Assembly (NCBI GenBank): GCA_003220955.1
Contig: QHTW01000218.1
Coordinates: 1-18,919, forward strand
Direction of reading: 5' to 3'
From: Gemmatimonadota bacterium
GTDB taxonomy: Bacteria > Gemmatimonadota > Gemmatimonadetes > Gemmatimonadales > GWC2-71-9
Length of the DNA: 18,919 nucleotides
The notes beneath the pieces were generated by a model. The model was not told the origin of the DNA, ran no database searches, and saw only the letters and a list, made by a program, of their open reading frames with translations. Every line of letters starts with the position of its first letter. The first letter of the stretch is position 1. A program made the translations under genes and the position numbers. Positions 1 to 6,766 of this stretch are shown here, piece by piece.

Positions 1-497
1 AGTCATGGGTAGGCCGCTACGATTTTCGGTCCCGGCGCTTCTCCTCCGTCCAGGATGAGCGCGACAAGCATCGCGAGCACCGGTACGAGATTTTCCCCGA
101 TTCCGGGTTCTACCGAGAGGAGGGGCTCGATACGACGTTCGCGACCGTCTCCGAGCCGCTGGACGACGCCGCGTTCCTGTATTGGATCCGGACGGTGCCG
201 CTCGAGGTCGGCAAGAAGTACGAATACGCGCGGTATTTTCGGCCGGATCGGAATCCCGTCATCATCGAGGTCTTGGGCCGCGAGCGGGTCGGCGTCGCGG
301 GGAAGAAGTGGCAGGCGATCGTCGTGCGCCCCAAAATCCCCCAGGGGCGCGGGATCTTCGCCGAGAAGTCCGAGACGCGCATCTGGCTCTCCGACGATCC
401 GCAGCGCATCGTGCTCGCGATTCAGTCGAACTTCTCGTTCGGCCAGATAACGCTGAAGCTCAAGGACTACGTGGTACCAGGAGTCGTTCAGCCATGA
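1..497 (+). CDS. DUF3108 domain protein, C-terminal part (runs off the left edge)
   Basis: The reading frame is already open at base 3 and continues without a stop to TGA at 495-497, so this is the 3' part of a longer gene. The visible product of about 164 residues contains PLDDAAFLYWIRTVPLEVG, then RYFRPDRNPVIIEVLGRE, and ends with WLSDDPQRIVLAIQSNFSFG. This pattern of an early acidic stretch, a beta-rich middle and a WLSDD segment is typical of the DUF3108 family, secreted or periplasmic beta-rich proteins of unknown role. The N-terminus, where a signal peptide would be expected, lies outside the window. The stop overlaps the start of the next gene by four bases (ATGA), which suggests translational coupling. 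The family assignment is by recognition; no function is known. Confidence 0.75.
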   Translation, partial: SWVGRYDFRSRRFSSVQDERDKHREHRYEIFPDSGFYREEGLDTTFATVSEPLDDAAFLYWIRTVPLEVGKKYEYARYFRPDRNPVIIEVLGRERVGVAGKKWQAIVVRPKIPQGRGIFAEKSETRIWLSDDPQRIVLAIQSNFSFGQITLKLKDYVVPGVVQP

Positions 498-1459
498 CCG
501 AGTACCGTGAAGCTGATTTCTCCCGGCTCAAGACCGTTCCCATCGCCAAACGCCCCAACAAAGTCGACGCTTCACTCCTCGCCCATCCACCTCGCGCTTC
601 GGACCGCTCGTTCACCGCATTCCTCGACGCGCTGCCGTCGATCCTCGCCGCGCAGGACCTGCGGTACGTGGTCGATCAGATCGTTGCCGCCGCGGGCAAA
701 CGCGCGGTGGTCGCGATGCTGGGTGGACATGTCATCAAAGTCGGGCTGGGACCGCTGCTGATCGCGTTGATGCGGCAGCGCGCGGTGACCGCCATTGCGA
801 TGAACGGCAGCGCCGCGATTCACGATTTCGAGCTGGCCGCATACGGCGGAACGAGCGAAGACGTCGCGGCGGGCCTGGGCGACGGGACGTTCGGCATGGC
901 GGAGGAAACCGGCCGCGAGATGAATGCGGCGCTGGCACGCGGCGCCAAGACCGGTCAGGGCGCCGGGGAAGCGCTCGCCGAATATCTGCACGCGCGCACG
1001 GAGCTTCCCGGTCGGGACGTCTCGGTCTTACTCGCCTGCAGCGACCTGGGAGTGCCGGTCACGGTGCACGCGGCGATCGGGGCGGAGATCATTCATCAGC
1101 ACCCCACCGCCGACGGGGCGACCATCGGCGCGACCAGTCATCGGGATTTCAAACGGCTGGCCGGCGTGCTGCCGGATCTCGACGCTGGCGGGGTCGTTCT
1201 CAATCTCGGCAGCGCCGTGCTGATGCCCGAGGTGTTCCTCAAGGCGTTGACCATCGCGCGCAATCTGAACGGCGGGAGACCGAAGAACTTTACCGCGTGC
1301 GACTGCGACATGCAGCGCCACTATCGGCCGCGCGTGAATGTCGTCGAGCGGCCGACGCTAGCCGGTGGGCGTGGCATTCAACTCACCGGTCATCATGAGA
1401 TCCTGTTTCCCTTGTTGGCGTGGGCGGTGCTTTCACGACTCACCGCCGGGGAGCCTTAA
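494..1459 (+). CDS. conserved deoxyhypusine synthase-like protein
   Basis: 321 residues. The ATG at 494 overlaps the preceding stop (ATGA), with an AGGAG about 11 bases upstream; the frame is open further upstream but that part only shadows the DUF3108 gene. Visible conserved blocks are GGHVIKVGLGPLLIALM, then AMNGSAAIHDFELAAYGGTS, FGMAEETGREMN, AAIGAEIIHQHPTADGATIG, VLNLGSAVLMPEVFLKAL and GGRGIQLTGHHEILFPLLAW. The NGxxxIHDFE, HP and GSAV..PE blocks resemble deoxyhypusine/homospermidine synthase-like Rossmann proteins, which bind NAD and act on polyamines. I do not see the lysine block that forms the deoxyhypusine synthase reaction intermediate, and bacteria generally have no eIF5A substrate, so the real substrate is unknown. 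It is well conserved in style and clearly a real gene. Confidence 0.7.
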   Translation: MTEYREADFSRLKTVPIAKRPNKVDASLLAHPPRASDRSFTAFLDALPSILAAQDLRYVVDQIVAAAGKRAVVAMLGGHVIKVGLGPLLIALMRQRAVTAIAMNGSAAIHDFELAAYGGTSEDVAAGLGDGTFGMAEETGREMNAALARGAKTGQGAGEALAEYLHARTELPGRDVSVLLACSDLGVPVTVHAAIGAEIIHQHPTADGATIGATSHRDFKRLAGVLPDLDAGGVVLNLGSAVLMPEVFLKALTIARNLNGGRPKNFTACDCDMQRHYRPRVNVVERPTLAGGRGIQLTGHHEILFPLLAWAVLSRLTAGEP

Positions 1460-1674
1460 GACTCGGAAGGACGTCCCTTGATCATGTCGCGAACGCGATC
1501 CGCCGTCGCCGGGCTGAGGATGCGTAGCGCCATGTAGAAGAAGAAGCCGATGACTGCCAGCGTGAGGACCGTTGTCGCGAGGCCGAACAGGCTACCAACG
1601 ATGCCAAAGATCAACTTCAGGGCGAGCCAGGCCACAACGGCGAGAATCGCGAAACCCAGGATGCTCCGGAACAT
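1456..1674 (-). CDS. small two-helix membrane protein
   Basis: 72 residues. A good Shine-Dalgarno (GGAGGG, reverse strand at 1679-1684) lies a few bases before the ATG, which fixes the start. The sequence has two hydrophobic segments, roughly residues 4-24 (ILGFAILAVVAWLALKLIFG) and 30-52 (LFGLATTVLTLAVIGFFFYM), and a short basic, polar C-terminal tail (DRVRDMIKGRPSES). No family was recognised and no function is proposed. The stop codon overlaps that of the convergent deoxyhypusine synthase-like gene by three bases. Its start faces the glycine oxidase-like gene with only 43 bases between them, which must hold any divergent promoters. Confidence 0.7.
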   Translation of the reverse strand: MFRSILGFAILAVVAWLALKLIFGIVGSLFGLATTVLTLAVIGFFFYMALRILSPATADRVRDMIKGRPSES

Positions 1675-1717
1675 GATACCCTCCGTGGTGTCCGGTGCGT
1701 CTGCAGCGTACGCCTAA

Positions 1718-2824
1718 ATGTCGCACAAAGTTTCGTCCTGTGAAGTATTGGTCGCCGGCGGCGGAATCATCGGCGCCGCCTGCGCCCGGGCAGCCGCCCT
1801 GCGCGGCATGAAGGTGCTGCTGTGCGAGCCCGGACCCGATCTCGCGGCGGCATCGGCGGCCTCGGCCGGCATCCTGGGACCGCAAATCGAGCGCACCGAC
1901 GCAACCCTGCGCGCGCTGGGGTTACGCGCCCGGGACCTCTACGAACGCCTAGCGCCTGCCCTGGCGGAGACCACCGGGATCGACATCGGCTTGTGGCGCG
2001 AAGGCATCGCCGCGCTCGCGTTCGACCCGGGCGAAGCCGAGCGGCTTCGCGATGCCGTGGCGGAGCAACGTCAGGCGGGACTGCGCTGCGACTGGCTGGA
2101 AGCGGAGGAAGTGGCGGAGCGATTTCCTGCCACAGCGCCCTGCCTCGGCGCGCTGTTTGCTCCGGAAGACGGCGCCGTCGACGCGCCGGCGCTGGCACGC
2201 GCGCTGCTCGCCGACGCGAAACGCCATGGCGCACGTACGCTGAACACCCGTGTGAACCGTCTCACCACGATCCTCGGCCGCGCGACCGGCGTCGAAATCC
2301 CAGCTGGTAAAATCAAGGCCGAGCACGTCGTCATCGCAGCAGGCGCCTGGTCGACGACCATCGAGCACCTGCCACGGCGCCTGCCGGTCGAGCCCGTCCG
2401 CGGCCAGATGGGCGCTGCGCCCTGGCCCGCCGACATGCCACGGATCGTTTTGTACTACGACCATGCGTATGTGCTCGCACGGAGCGGCGAGGCGATCTTT
2501 GGCAGCACCATGGAGCATGTGGGATTCGACGGGCGGGTCACGGATGCCGGCGTGCGTGAGATCGTCGCGGCAGCGCAGCGGCTGCTGCCTCATCTTCCGG
2601 CGCTCCCCACACGGACCTGGGCAGGTTTGCGCCCGATCACACCGGATGGCCGTCCGATCGTAGGCCCCGATCCCGAAGTGCGGGGATTGTGGTACGCCAC
2701 GGGACACGGCCGCAACGGCGTCCTGCTGGCGGGCCTCACGGGAGAGATCATCGGGGAGCTCATGAGCACGGGGGGAACCGAGGTAGAGATTGCTTCTCTC
2801 GCCCCGGAGCGATTTACTTCCTAG
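1718..2824 (+). CDS. thiO: FAD-dependent glycine oxidase-like (ThiO/DAO family)
   Basis: 368 residues, the usual length for the D-amino-acid oxidase (DAO) family. The N-terminus carries the ADP-binding Rossmann motif (VLVAGGGIIGAACARAA, residues 10-26) followed by an acidic residue ending the second strand (LLCEPG). The C-terminus has TWAGLRPITPDGRPIVG and then YATGHGRNGVLLAG, the FAD and substrate loop typical of ThiO. Members oxidise glycine to iminoglycine, which supplies the thiazole part of thiamine; related enzymes act on other small amines. No other thiamine gene is nearby, so the ThiO assignment rests on the motifs alone. No clear ribosome-binding site precedes the ATG. It stops one base before the next gene starts (TAGgATG). 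Confidence 0.75.
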   Translation: MSHKVSSCEVLVAGGGIIGAACARAAALRGMKVLLCEPGPDLAAASAASAGILGPQIERTDATLRALGLRARDLYERLAPALAETTGIDIGLWREGIAALAFDPGEAERLRDAVAEQRQAGLRCDWLEAEEVAERFPATAPCLGALFAPEDGAVDAPALARALLADAKRHGARTLNTRVNRLTTILGRATGVEIPAGKIKAEHVVIAAGAWSTTIEHLPRRLPVEPVRGQMGAAPWPADMPRIVLYYDHAYVLARSGEAIFGSTMEHVGFDGRVTDAGVREIVAAAQRLLPHLPALPTRTWAGLRPITPDGRPIVGPDPEVRGLWYATGHGRNGVLLAGLTGEIIGELMSTGGTEVEIASLAPERFTS

Positions 2825-2825
2825 G

Positions 2826-3827
2826 ATGTTCAGCAGTTGTGCCTTCTGTAACGCTTCATTTGACGGTGATGGTGGTCCTTCTGGGCTCGGCGTCGGGCGG
2901 CGAATCGCGTTCGACGAATGGAAAGGCCGGCTCTGGGTCGTCTGCCCCCGCTGCAGCCGCTGGAATCTCACCCCGTTCGACGATCGCCTGGAGCGCATCG
3001 AGGCCGTTGCGCGCGCCGCGAGCCAAGGCCGCGTCGCCGCCTCCACGGAGCAAGTCGCGCTGATTCGGTGGAAACGCTACGACTTCGTGCGCGTGGGAAA
3101 GCCGCCGCGCGTGGAGCTGGCGACCTGGCGCTACGGCGAGCGACTCCGCAACCGCCGGCGCGAGCGCATGAAGGTCGTGGTTCCGCTGACGGTCGCGGCC
3201 ATTGGTCTGGGCATCGCCGCCAACGTCGCGGCGGGCGGCGGGTTTGGTGTGATGGTGTGGAACGTTCATCGCCTGGCGGACTGGGTGTATCTCACCATGG
3301 TGGGCCGCCGCAGAGTGACGTTGACCGAGCCACCAATCTGTGCGCATTGCGGCAGCCTCATGCAACTCCGCGCGCGGCACGTCCAGCACGCGCGCATCGT
3401 CCCCGATCGGCACGCGGACATGGCCGTCGTGTTGAACTGCCCGAAGTGCCTCCAGGAAGGCGCCCACCTGACCGGGAGCGAAGCGATTCAAGTGCTGCGT
3501 CAGGGTCTCACGTACCTGAACCTCGCCCGAGCCGGTCGCCGGCGCGCCGAGGATGCGGCCCGGGAGGTGGACCAAATGGGCGGAGCCGATCGCTTGGTCC
3601 ACGACATTGCGCGACGGGAGCTGACGTTGCGATCGCTGCGGCCGGAACGTGGGCTCGCGCTCGAGATGGCCGTAGATGAGCGAGCCGAGGTCGAAGAGTT
3701 GGAGCGTCAGTGGAAAGAAGCGGAGGAGATTGCCGACATCGCGGATGGCACGTTAGGCACGTCGACGGAGGTCGAAGAAGAGTTACGGCGGCTCAAAAAC
3801 CGGGGTGGAGATCAACCGTCTGGTTGA
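2826..3827 (+). CDS. double zinc-ribbon protein with membrane segment
   Basis: 333 residues from the ATG at 2826, which follows the previous stop by one base; an in-frame start at 2790 lies inside the upstream gene and is less likely. The protein begins with a zinc-ribbon-like pair CAFC (residues 5-8) and CPRC (40-43). A central hydrophobic stretch (VVPLTVAAIGLGIAANVAAG) follows around residue 120, then a second pair CAHC and CPKC. The last third is charged and helical (RAEVEELERQWKEAEEIADI), probably coiled coil. The two CxxC pairs on each side of the membrane segment imply two metal-binding lobes. I do not recognise the family. Its position after the flavoenzyme suggests co-transcription but gives no function. 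Confidence 0.7.
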   Translation: MFSSCAFCNASFDGDGGPSGLGVGRRIAFDEWKGRLWVVCPRCSRWNLTPFDDRLERIEAVARAASQGRVAASTEQVALIRWKRYDFVRVGKPPRVELATWRYGERLRNRRRERMKVVVPLTVAAIGLGIAANVAAGGGFGVMVWNVHRLADWVYLTMVGRRRVTLTEPPICAHCGSLMQLRARHVQHARIVPDRHADMAVVLNCPKCLQEGAHLTGSEAIQVLRQGLTYLNLARAGRRRAEDAAREVDQMGGADRLVHDIARRELTLRSLRPERGLALEMAVDERAEVEELERQWKEAEEIADIADGTLGTSTEVEEELRRLKNRGGDQPSG

Positions 3828-3874
3828 AAAACGGCCTACCCCACCCCATTCGCCATGACTATCTTCGACACTCC

Positions 3875-4752
3875 ATGGCCGCCCCCTTAGTCCAGATCCA
3901 GCCTTCCGCCGCATCGCCAGCTGAGCCAGCCCGTAAACCGTCGTGGTTGAAGGTGAAGGCGCCGGGGGGTCCCAACTACGTCGCGCTGAAGCACCTGATG
4001 CGTGACCTCAAGCTCCATACGGTGTGTGAAGAGGCGCATTGCCCCAACATCGGGGAGTGCTGGGAGCACAAGGCCGCCACGTTCATGATCTTGGGCGACG
4101 TGTGTACGCGGAACTGCGCCTACTGCGCGGTCGCGCACGGGACGCCCGCGCCGCTCGATACCGGGGAGCCGCAGCGCCTGGCCGACGCGGTCGCGCAGAT
4201 GGGCCTCCAGCATGTCGTCATTACCAGCGTGGATCGCGACGACTTGCCGAACGGGGGCGCCGAGGTGTTCGCGGCGTGCATCGCGGAGCTTCGCCTGCGG
4301 CTGCCGCAGACCTCCGTCGAAGTCTTGATCCCCGACTTCAAAGGCAACCCGGAAGCCCTCTCAATCACAATCTCGAGACCATCGCCCGGCTGTATCGCAT
4401 CGCGCGGCCCGGTGGGCGATATCCACGCGCATTGGAGTTGCTCGACCGTGCCATGCAAATGAATCCCGAGCTACTCACGAAGTCGGGCATCATCTGCGGC
4501 CTGGGCGAGGAGTGGGACGAGCTGCTCGGAGCCATGCGCGATCTGCGCGCGGCCCGCGTCGACATTCTCACCATCGGGCAGTACCTGCGGCCGTCCGATC
4601 AGCATCTGCCCATCGCGCGTTGGTACACGCCGGACGAATTCGCCGAGCTCAAGCGCTACGGCATGTCGCTCGGATTCCGGCATGTCGAATCGGGCCCGCT
4701 GGTCAGGTCCAGCTATCACGCCTGGGAGCAAGTGGAGGCAGCGACCGCATGA
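3875..4752 (+). pseudogene. lipA: lipoyl synthase LipA, split by a frame change and short deletion
   Basis: LipA is a radical-SAM enzyme that inserts two sulfurs into octanoyl-E2. The first part (frame 2, from ATG 3875) has the auxiliary-cluster cysteines CEEAHCPNIGEC and the radical-SAM motif CTRNCAYC, and continues to VEVLIPDFKGNPEAL near 4360. The rest (frame 1) starts at LNHNLETIARLYR near 4360 and runs through TKSGIICGLGEEWDE and GQYLRPSDQHLPIARWY to the family-ending RSSYHAW, with stop 4750-4752. In LipA proteins about ten residues normally separate the PEAL-like and LNHNLE-like segments. Here they are missing, and the frame change equals a deletion of 3n+1 bases, about 31. Both halves otherwise look well conserved, so the lesion is either recent or an assembly error. 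The stop overlaps pdhA (ATGA). Confidence 0.85.
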
Positions 4753-5756
4753 CCGCGACTGCCAGAACCCCGAGACAGAGCGCGCCCTCGCCCCAGCTGA
4801 CCGAGCTGCACCTCAAGATGCTGCGGCAGATGCTGCTCATCCGCCACTTCGAGGAAAAGGCCGCGGAGGCGTACGCGCTCGGCAAGATCGGCGGGTTCTG
4901 CCACCTGTACATCGGACAGGAAGCGGTCGCGGTTGGGGCGCTCGCTGCCTTGCGCGACGACGACTACGTGATTTGCTCATACCGCGAGCACGGGCAGGCG
5001 CTGATCAAGGGCATCTCCGCGAACGCCGTGATGGCCGAGCTGTTCGGCAAGGCCACGGGCTGTTCCAAGGGTAAGGGCGGCTCGATGCATCTGTTCGATG
5101 CCAAGCGGGGGTTCATGGGCGGGCACGGGATTGTGGGGGGCCACATTCCTCTCGGTGCCGGGCTCGCGTTCGCCAGCAAGTACAAGGGCACCGAGCAGGT
5201 CACCGTGTGTTTCTTCGGCGAAGCCGCCGTCAACATCGGCGCCTTCCACGAGACCTTGAACATGGCGTCGGTGTGGAAGCTGCCCGTGATCTTCCTCTGC
5301 GAAAACAATCGGTACGGGATGGGGACGGCGTTCGAGCGGGTCGCGGCCGTGACCGACATCGTGGAGCATGCGTGCAGCTACGATATGGCGGCCGAGTTGG
5401 TCGACGGCATGAACGTGCTGACCGTCTACGACGCGACGCGCCGCGCCGTCGAGCGGGCCCGCAAGCAGAGCCACCCCACGCTGCTCGAGGTGCGGACCTA
5501 CCGATACATGGGACATTCCATGTCCGACCCGCTCCACGGCGTCTATCGGACGAAGGATGAGGTCGAAGAGCAGAAGGCCCGCGATCCCATTTCCCATCTC
5601 GCGGGCAAGCTGAAGGAGGACGGCGTCATCGATCAGGCAGCGCTCGACGCGCTGGACGCGGAAATCCATGCCGAAGTGGAAGCTGCCGTGAAGTTCGCCG
5701 ACGACAGCCCGGATCCTGAACCGGGCGAGCTCTTCACGGACGTGCTGGTCGACTGA
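4749..5756 (+). CDS. pdhA: pyruvate dehydrogenase E1 component, alpha subunit
   Basis: 335 residues from the ATG at 4749 (four-base overlap with lipA; GGAGG at 4733-4737). The protein pairs with PdhB and uses thiamine diphosphate (ThDP) to decarboxylate pyruvate and reductively acetylate the E2 lipoyl group. Visible family blocks are MLLIRHFEEKAAEAYALGKI, GGFCHLYIGQEAVAVGALAA, CSYREHGQALIKG, GKGGSMHLFD, and ENNRYGMGT (185-193). The phosphorylation-loop equivalent is RYMGHSMSDP. The ThDP/Mg motif, normally GDG..N, reads GEAAVN at residues 157-162, a non-standard version. Gene order pdhA-pdhB-pdhC-lpdA supports pyruvate as substrate; a branched-chain 2-oxoacid substrate cannot be excluded from sequence alone. 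Confidence 0.93.
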   Translation: MTATARTPRQSAPSPQLTELHLKMLRQMLLIRHFEEKAAEAYALGKIGGFCHLYIGQEAVAVGALAALRDDDYVICSYREHGQALIKGISANAVMAELFGKATGCSKGKGGSMHLFDAKRGFMGGHGIVGGHIPLGAGLAFASKYKGTEQVTVCFFGEAAVNIGAFHETLNMASVWKLPVIFLCENNRYGMGTAFERVAAVTDIVEHACSYDMAAELVDGMNVLTVYDATRRAVERARKQSHPTLLEVRTYRYMGHSMSDPLHGVYRTKDEVEEQKARDPISHLAGKLKEDGVIDQAALDALDAEIHAEVEAAVKFADDSPDPEPGELFTDVLVD

Positions 5757-6736
5757 TGGCCACTCTCACCTATCGTGACGCGCTGAATCAGGCGCTGCGC
5801 GAAGAGATGCAGCGCGATCCCAACGTCTTCCTCATGGGCGAAGAGGTGGGGGTCTACCAGGGCGCCTACAAAGTGAGTCGCGGATTGCTCGAGGAATTCG
5901 GGCCGCAACGGATCGTCGATACGCCGATCGCCGAGCTGGGGTTCGCCGGCATCGGGGTCGGCGCGGCGATGGGTGGGCTGCGCCCGGTCATCGAGTTCAT
6001 GACCTGGAATTTCGCGGTCCTGGCGCTCGATCAGATCGTGAACTCCGCCGCCAAGATGCTGTATATGTCCGGCGGCCAGATCAACATGCCGATCGTATTT
6101 CGGGGCCCGAACGGTGCGGCGCTGCAGCTGTCCTCGCAGCACTCGCAAGCGTGGGAAAGCTGGCTCGCCCACATCCCCGGTCTCAAGGTGGTCGCGCCGG
6201 CGACCCCGGCGGACGCCAAAGGGCTGCTCAAGTCCGCCATTCGCGACAACAATCCCGTCATCGTGCTCGAAGGCGAGATGCTCTACAACCTCAAGGGCGA
6301 CGTGCCAGACGGTGAGCACATCGTTCCCATCGGGCGCGCGGACTTGAAGCGCGAGGGCACAGACGTCACCCTGGTCTGCCACTCCAAGACCCTCGCCGTC
6401 GCGCTGAAGGCCGCGGAGCAGCTGGCCGAACAGAACGTGTCGGCGGAGGTCCTCGACCTGCGGTCGCTGCGTCCGCTCGACGAGGCGGCGATCCTGGAAT
6501 CGGTCAAGAAGACCAACCGGGCGGTGGTCGTCGAGGAAGGATGGCCACACGCCGGGATCGGCGCGCAAATCGTGGATCTCATTCAGCGCGACGCGTTTGA
6601 CGACCTGGATGCTCCGGTACAGCGCATCACGCAGGCCGACGTGCCGATGCCGTACAACAAACTCCTCGAGCGCGCCGCCAAGGCGTCGCCCGAGAAGGCC
6701 GTCGCCGCGGCGCGGCGCGTCCTCTACCTCGACTAG
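5756..6736 (+). CDS. pdhB: pyruvate dehydrogenase E1 component, beta subunit
   Basis: 326 residues, the usual length. The start overlaps the pdhA stop by one base (TGATG), indicating coupled translation of the two E1 subunits. Family blocks are LTYRDALNQALREEM, then FLMGEEVGVYQGAYKVSRGL with the conserved Glu of the thiamine site, DTPIAELGFAGIGVGAAMGG, RPVIEFMTWNF, IVFRGPNGAA and SQHSQAWESWLAHIPGLKVV. The C-terminal transketolase domain shows EVLDLRSLRPLD and VVVEEGWPHAGIGAQI. The subunit forms the heterotetrameric E1 with PdhA and contributes to the thiamine diphosphate pocket and E2 binding. No defects were seen. The stop is followed by a 30-base gap made largely of heptamer repeats before pdhC. 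Confidence 0.95.
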   Translation: MATLTYRDALNQALREEMQRDPNVFLMGEEVGVYQGAYKVSRGLLEEFGPQRIVDTPIAELGFAGIGVGAAMGGLRPVIEFMTWNFAVLALDQIVNSAAKMLYMSGGQINMPIVFRGPNGAALQLSSQHSQAWESWLAHIPGLKVVAPATPADAKGLLKSAIRDNNPVIVLEGEMLYNLKGDVPDGEHIVPIGRADLKREGTDVTLVCHSKTLAVALKAAEQLAEQNVSAEVLDLRSLRPLDEAAILESVKKTNRAVVVEEGWPHAGIGAQIVDLIQRDAFDDLDAPVQRITQADVPMPYNKLLERAAKASPEKAVAAARRVLYLD

Positions 6737-6740
6737 GCCC

Positions 6741-6761
6741 CACTCCCGAACCCCGAGCCCC
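6741..6761. repeat. three-unit heptamer array in the pdhB-pdhC gap
   Basis: Three consecutive 7-base units, CACTCCC (6741), GAACCCC (6748) and GAGCCCC (6755), fill most of the 30-base gap between the pdhB stop and the pdhC start. The period and the C-rich half match the arrays elsewhere in this window. The gap has no recognisable ribosome-binding site, so translation of pdhC probably depends on coupling or on another signal. Confidence 0.5.
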
Positions 6762-6766
6762 TAGCA

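Noticed and set aside
182..493. A longer start for the deoxyhypusine synthase-like gene from 182
   Set aside because: The extra residues are out of frame over the DUF3108 coding region and look like arginine-rich shadow sequence; the ATGA overlap at 494 is the natural start.
1949..3046. Long open frame on the minus strand over the glycine oxidase and zinc-ribbon genes
   Set aside because: It is a shadow of two well supported plus-strand genes and has no recognisable domain.
4340..4380. Programmed ribosomal frameshift in lipA
   Set aside because: No slippery heptamer is present and a frameshift would not restore the roughly ten missing conserved residues.
5633..6568. 311-codon open frame antisense to pdhB
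   Set aside because: High-G+C shadow frame; pdhB on the other strand is fully supported by family motifs.
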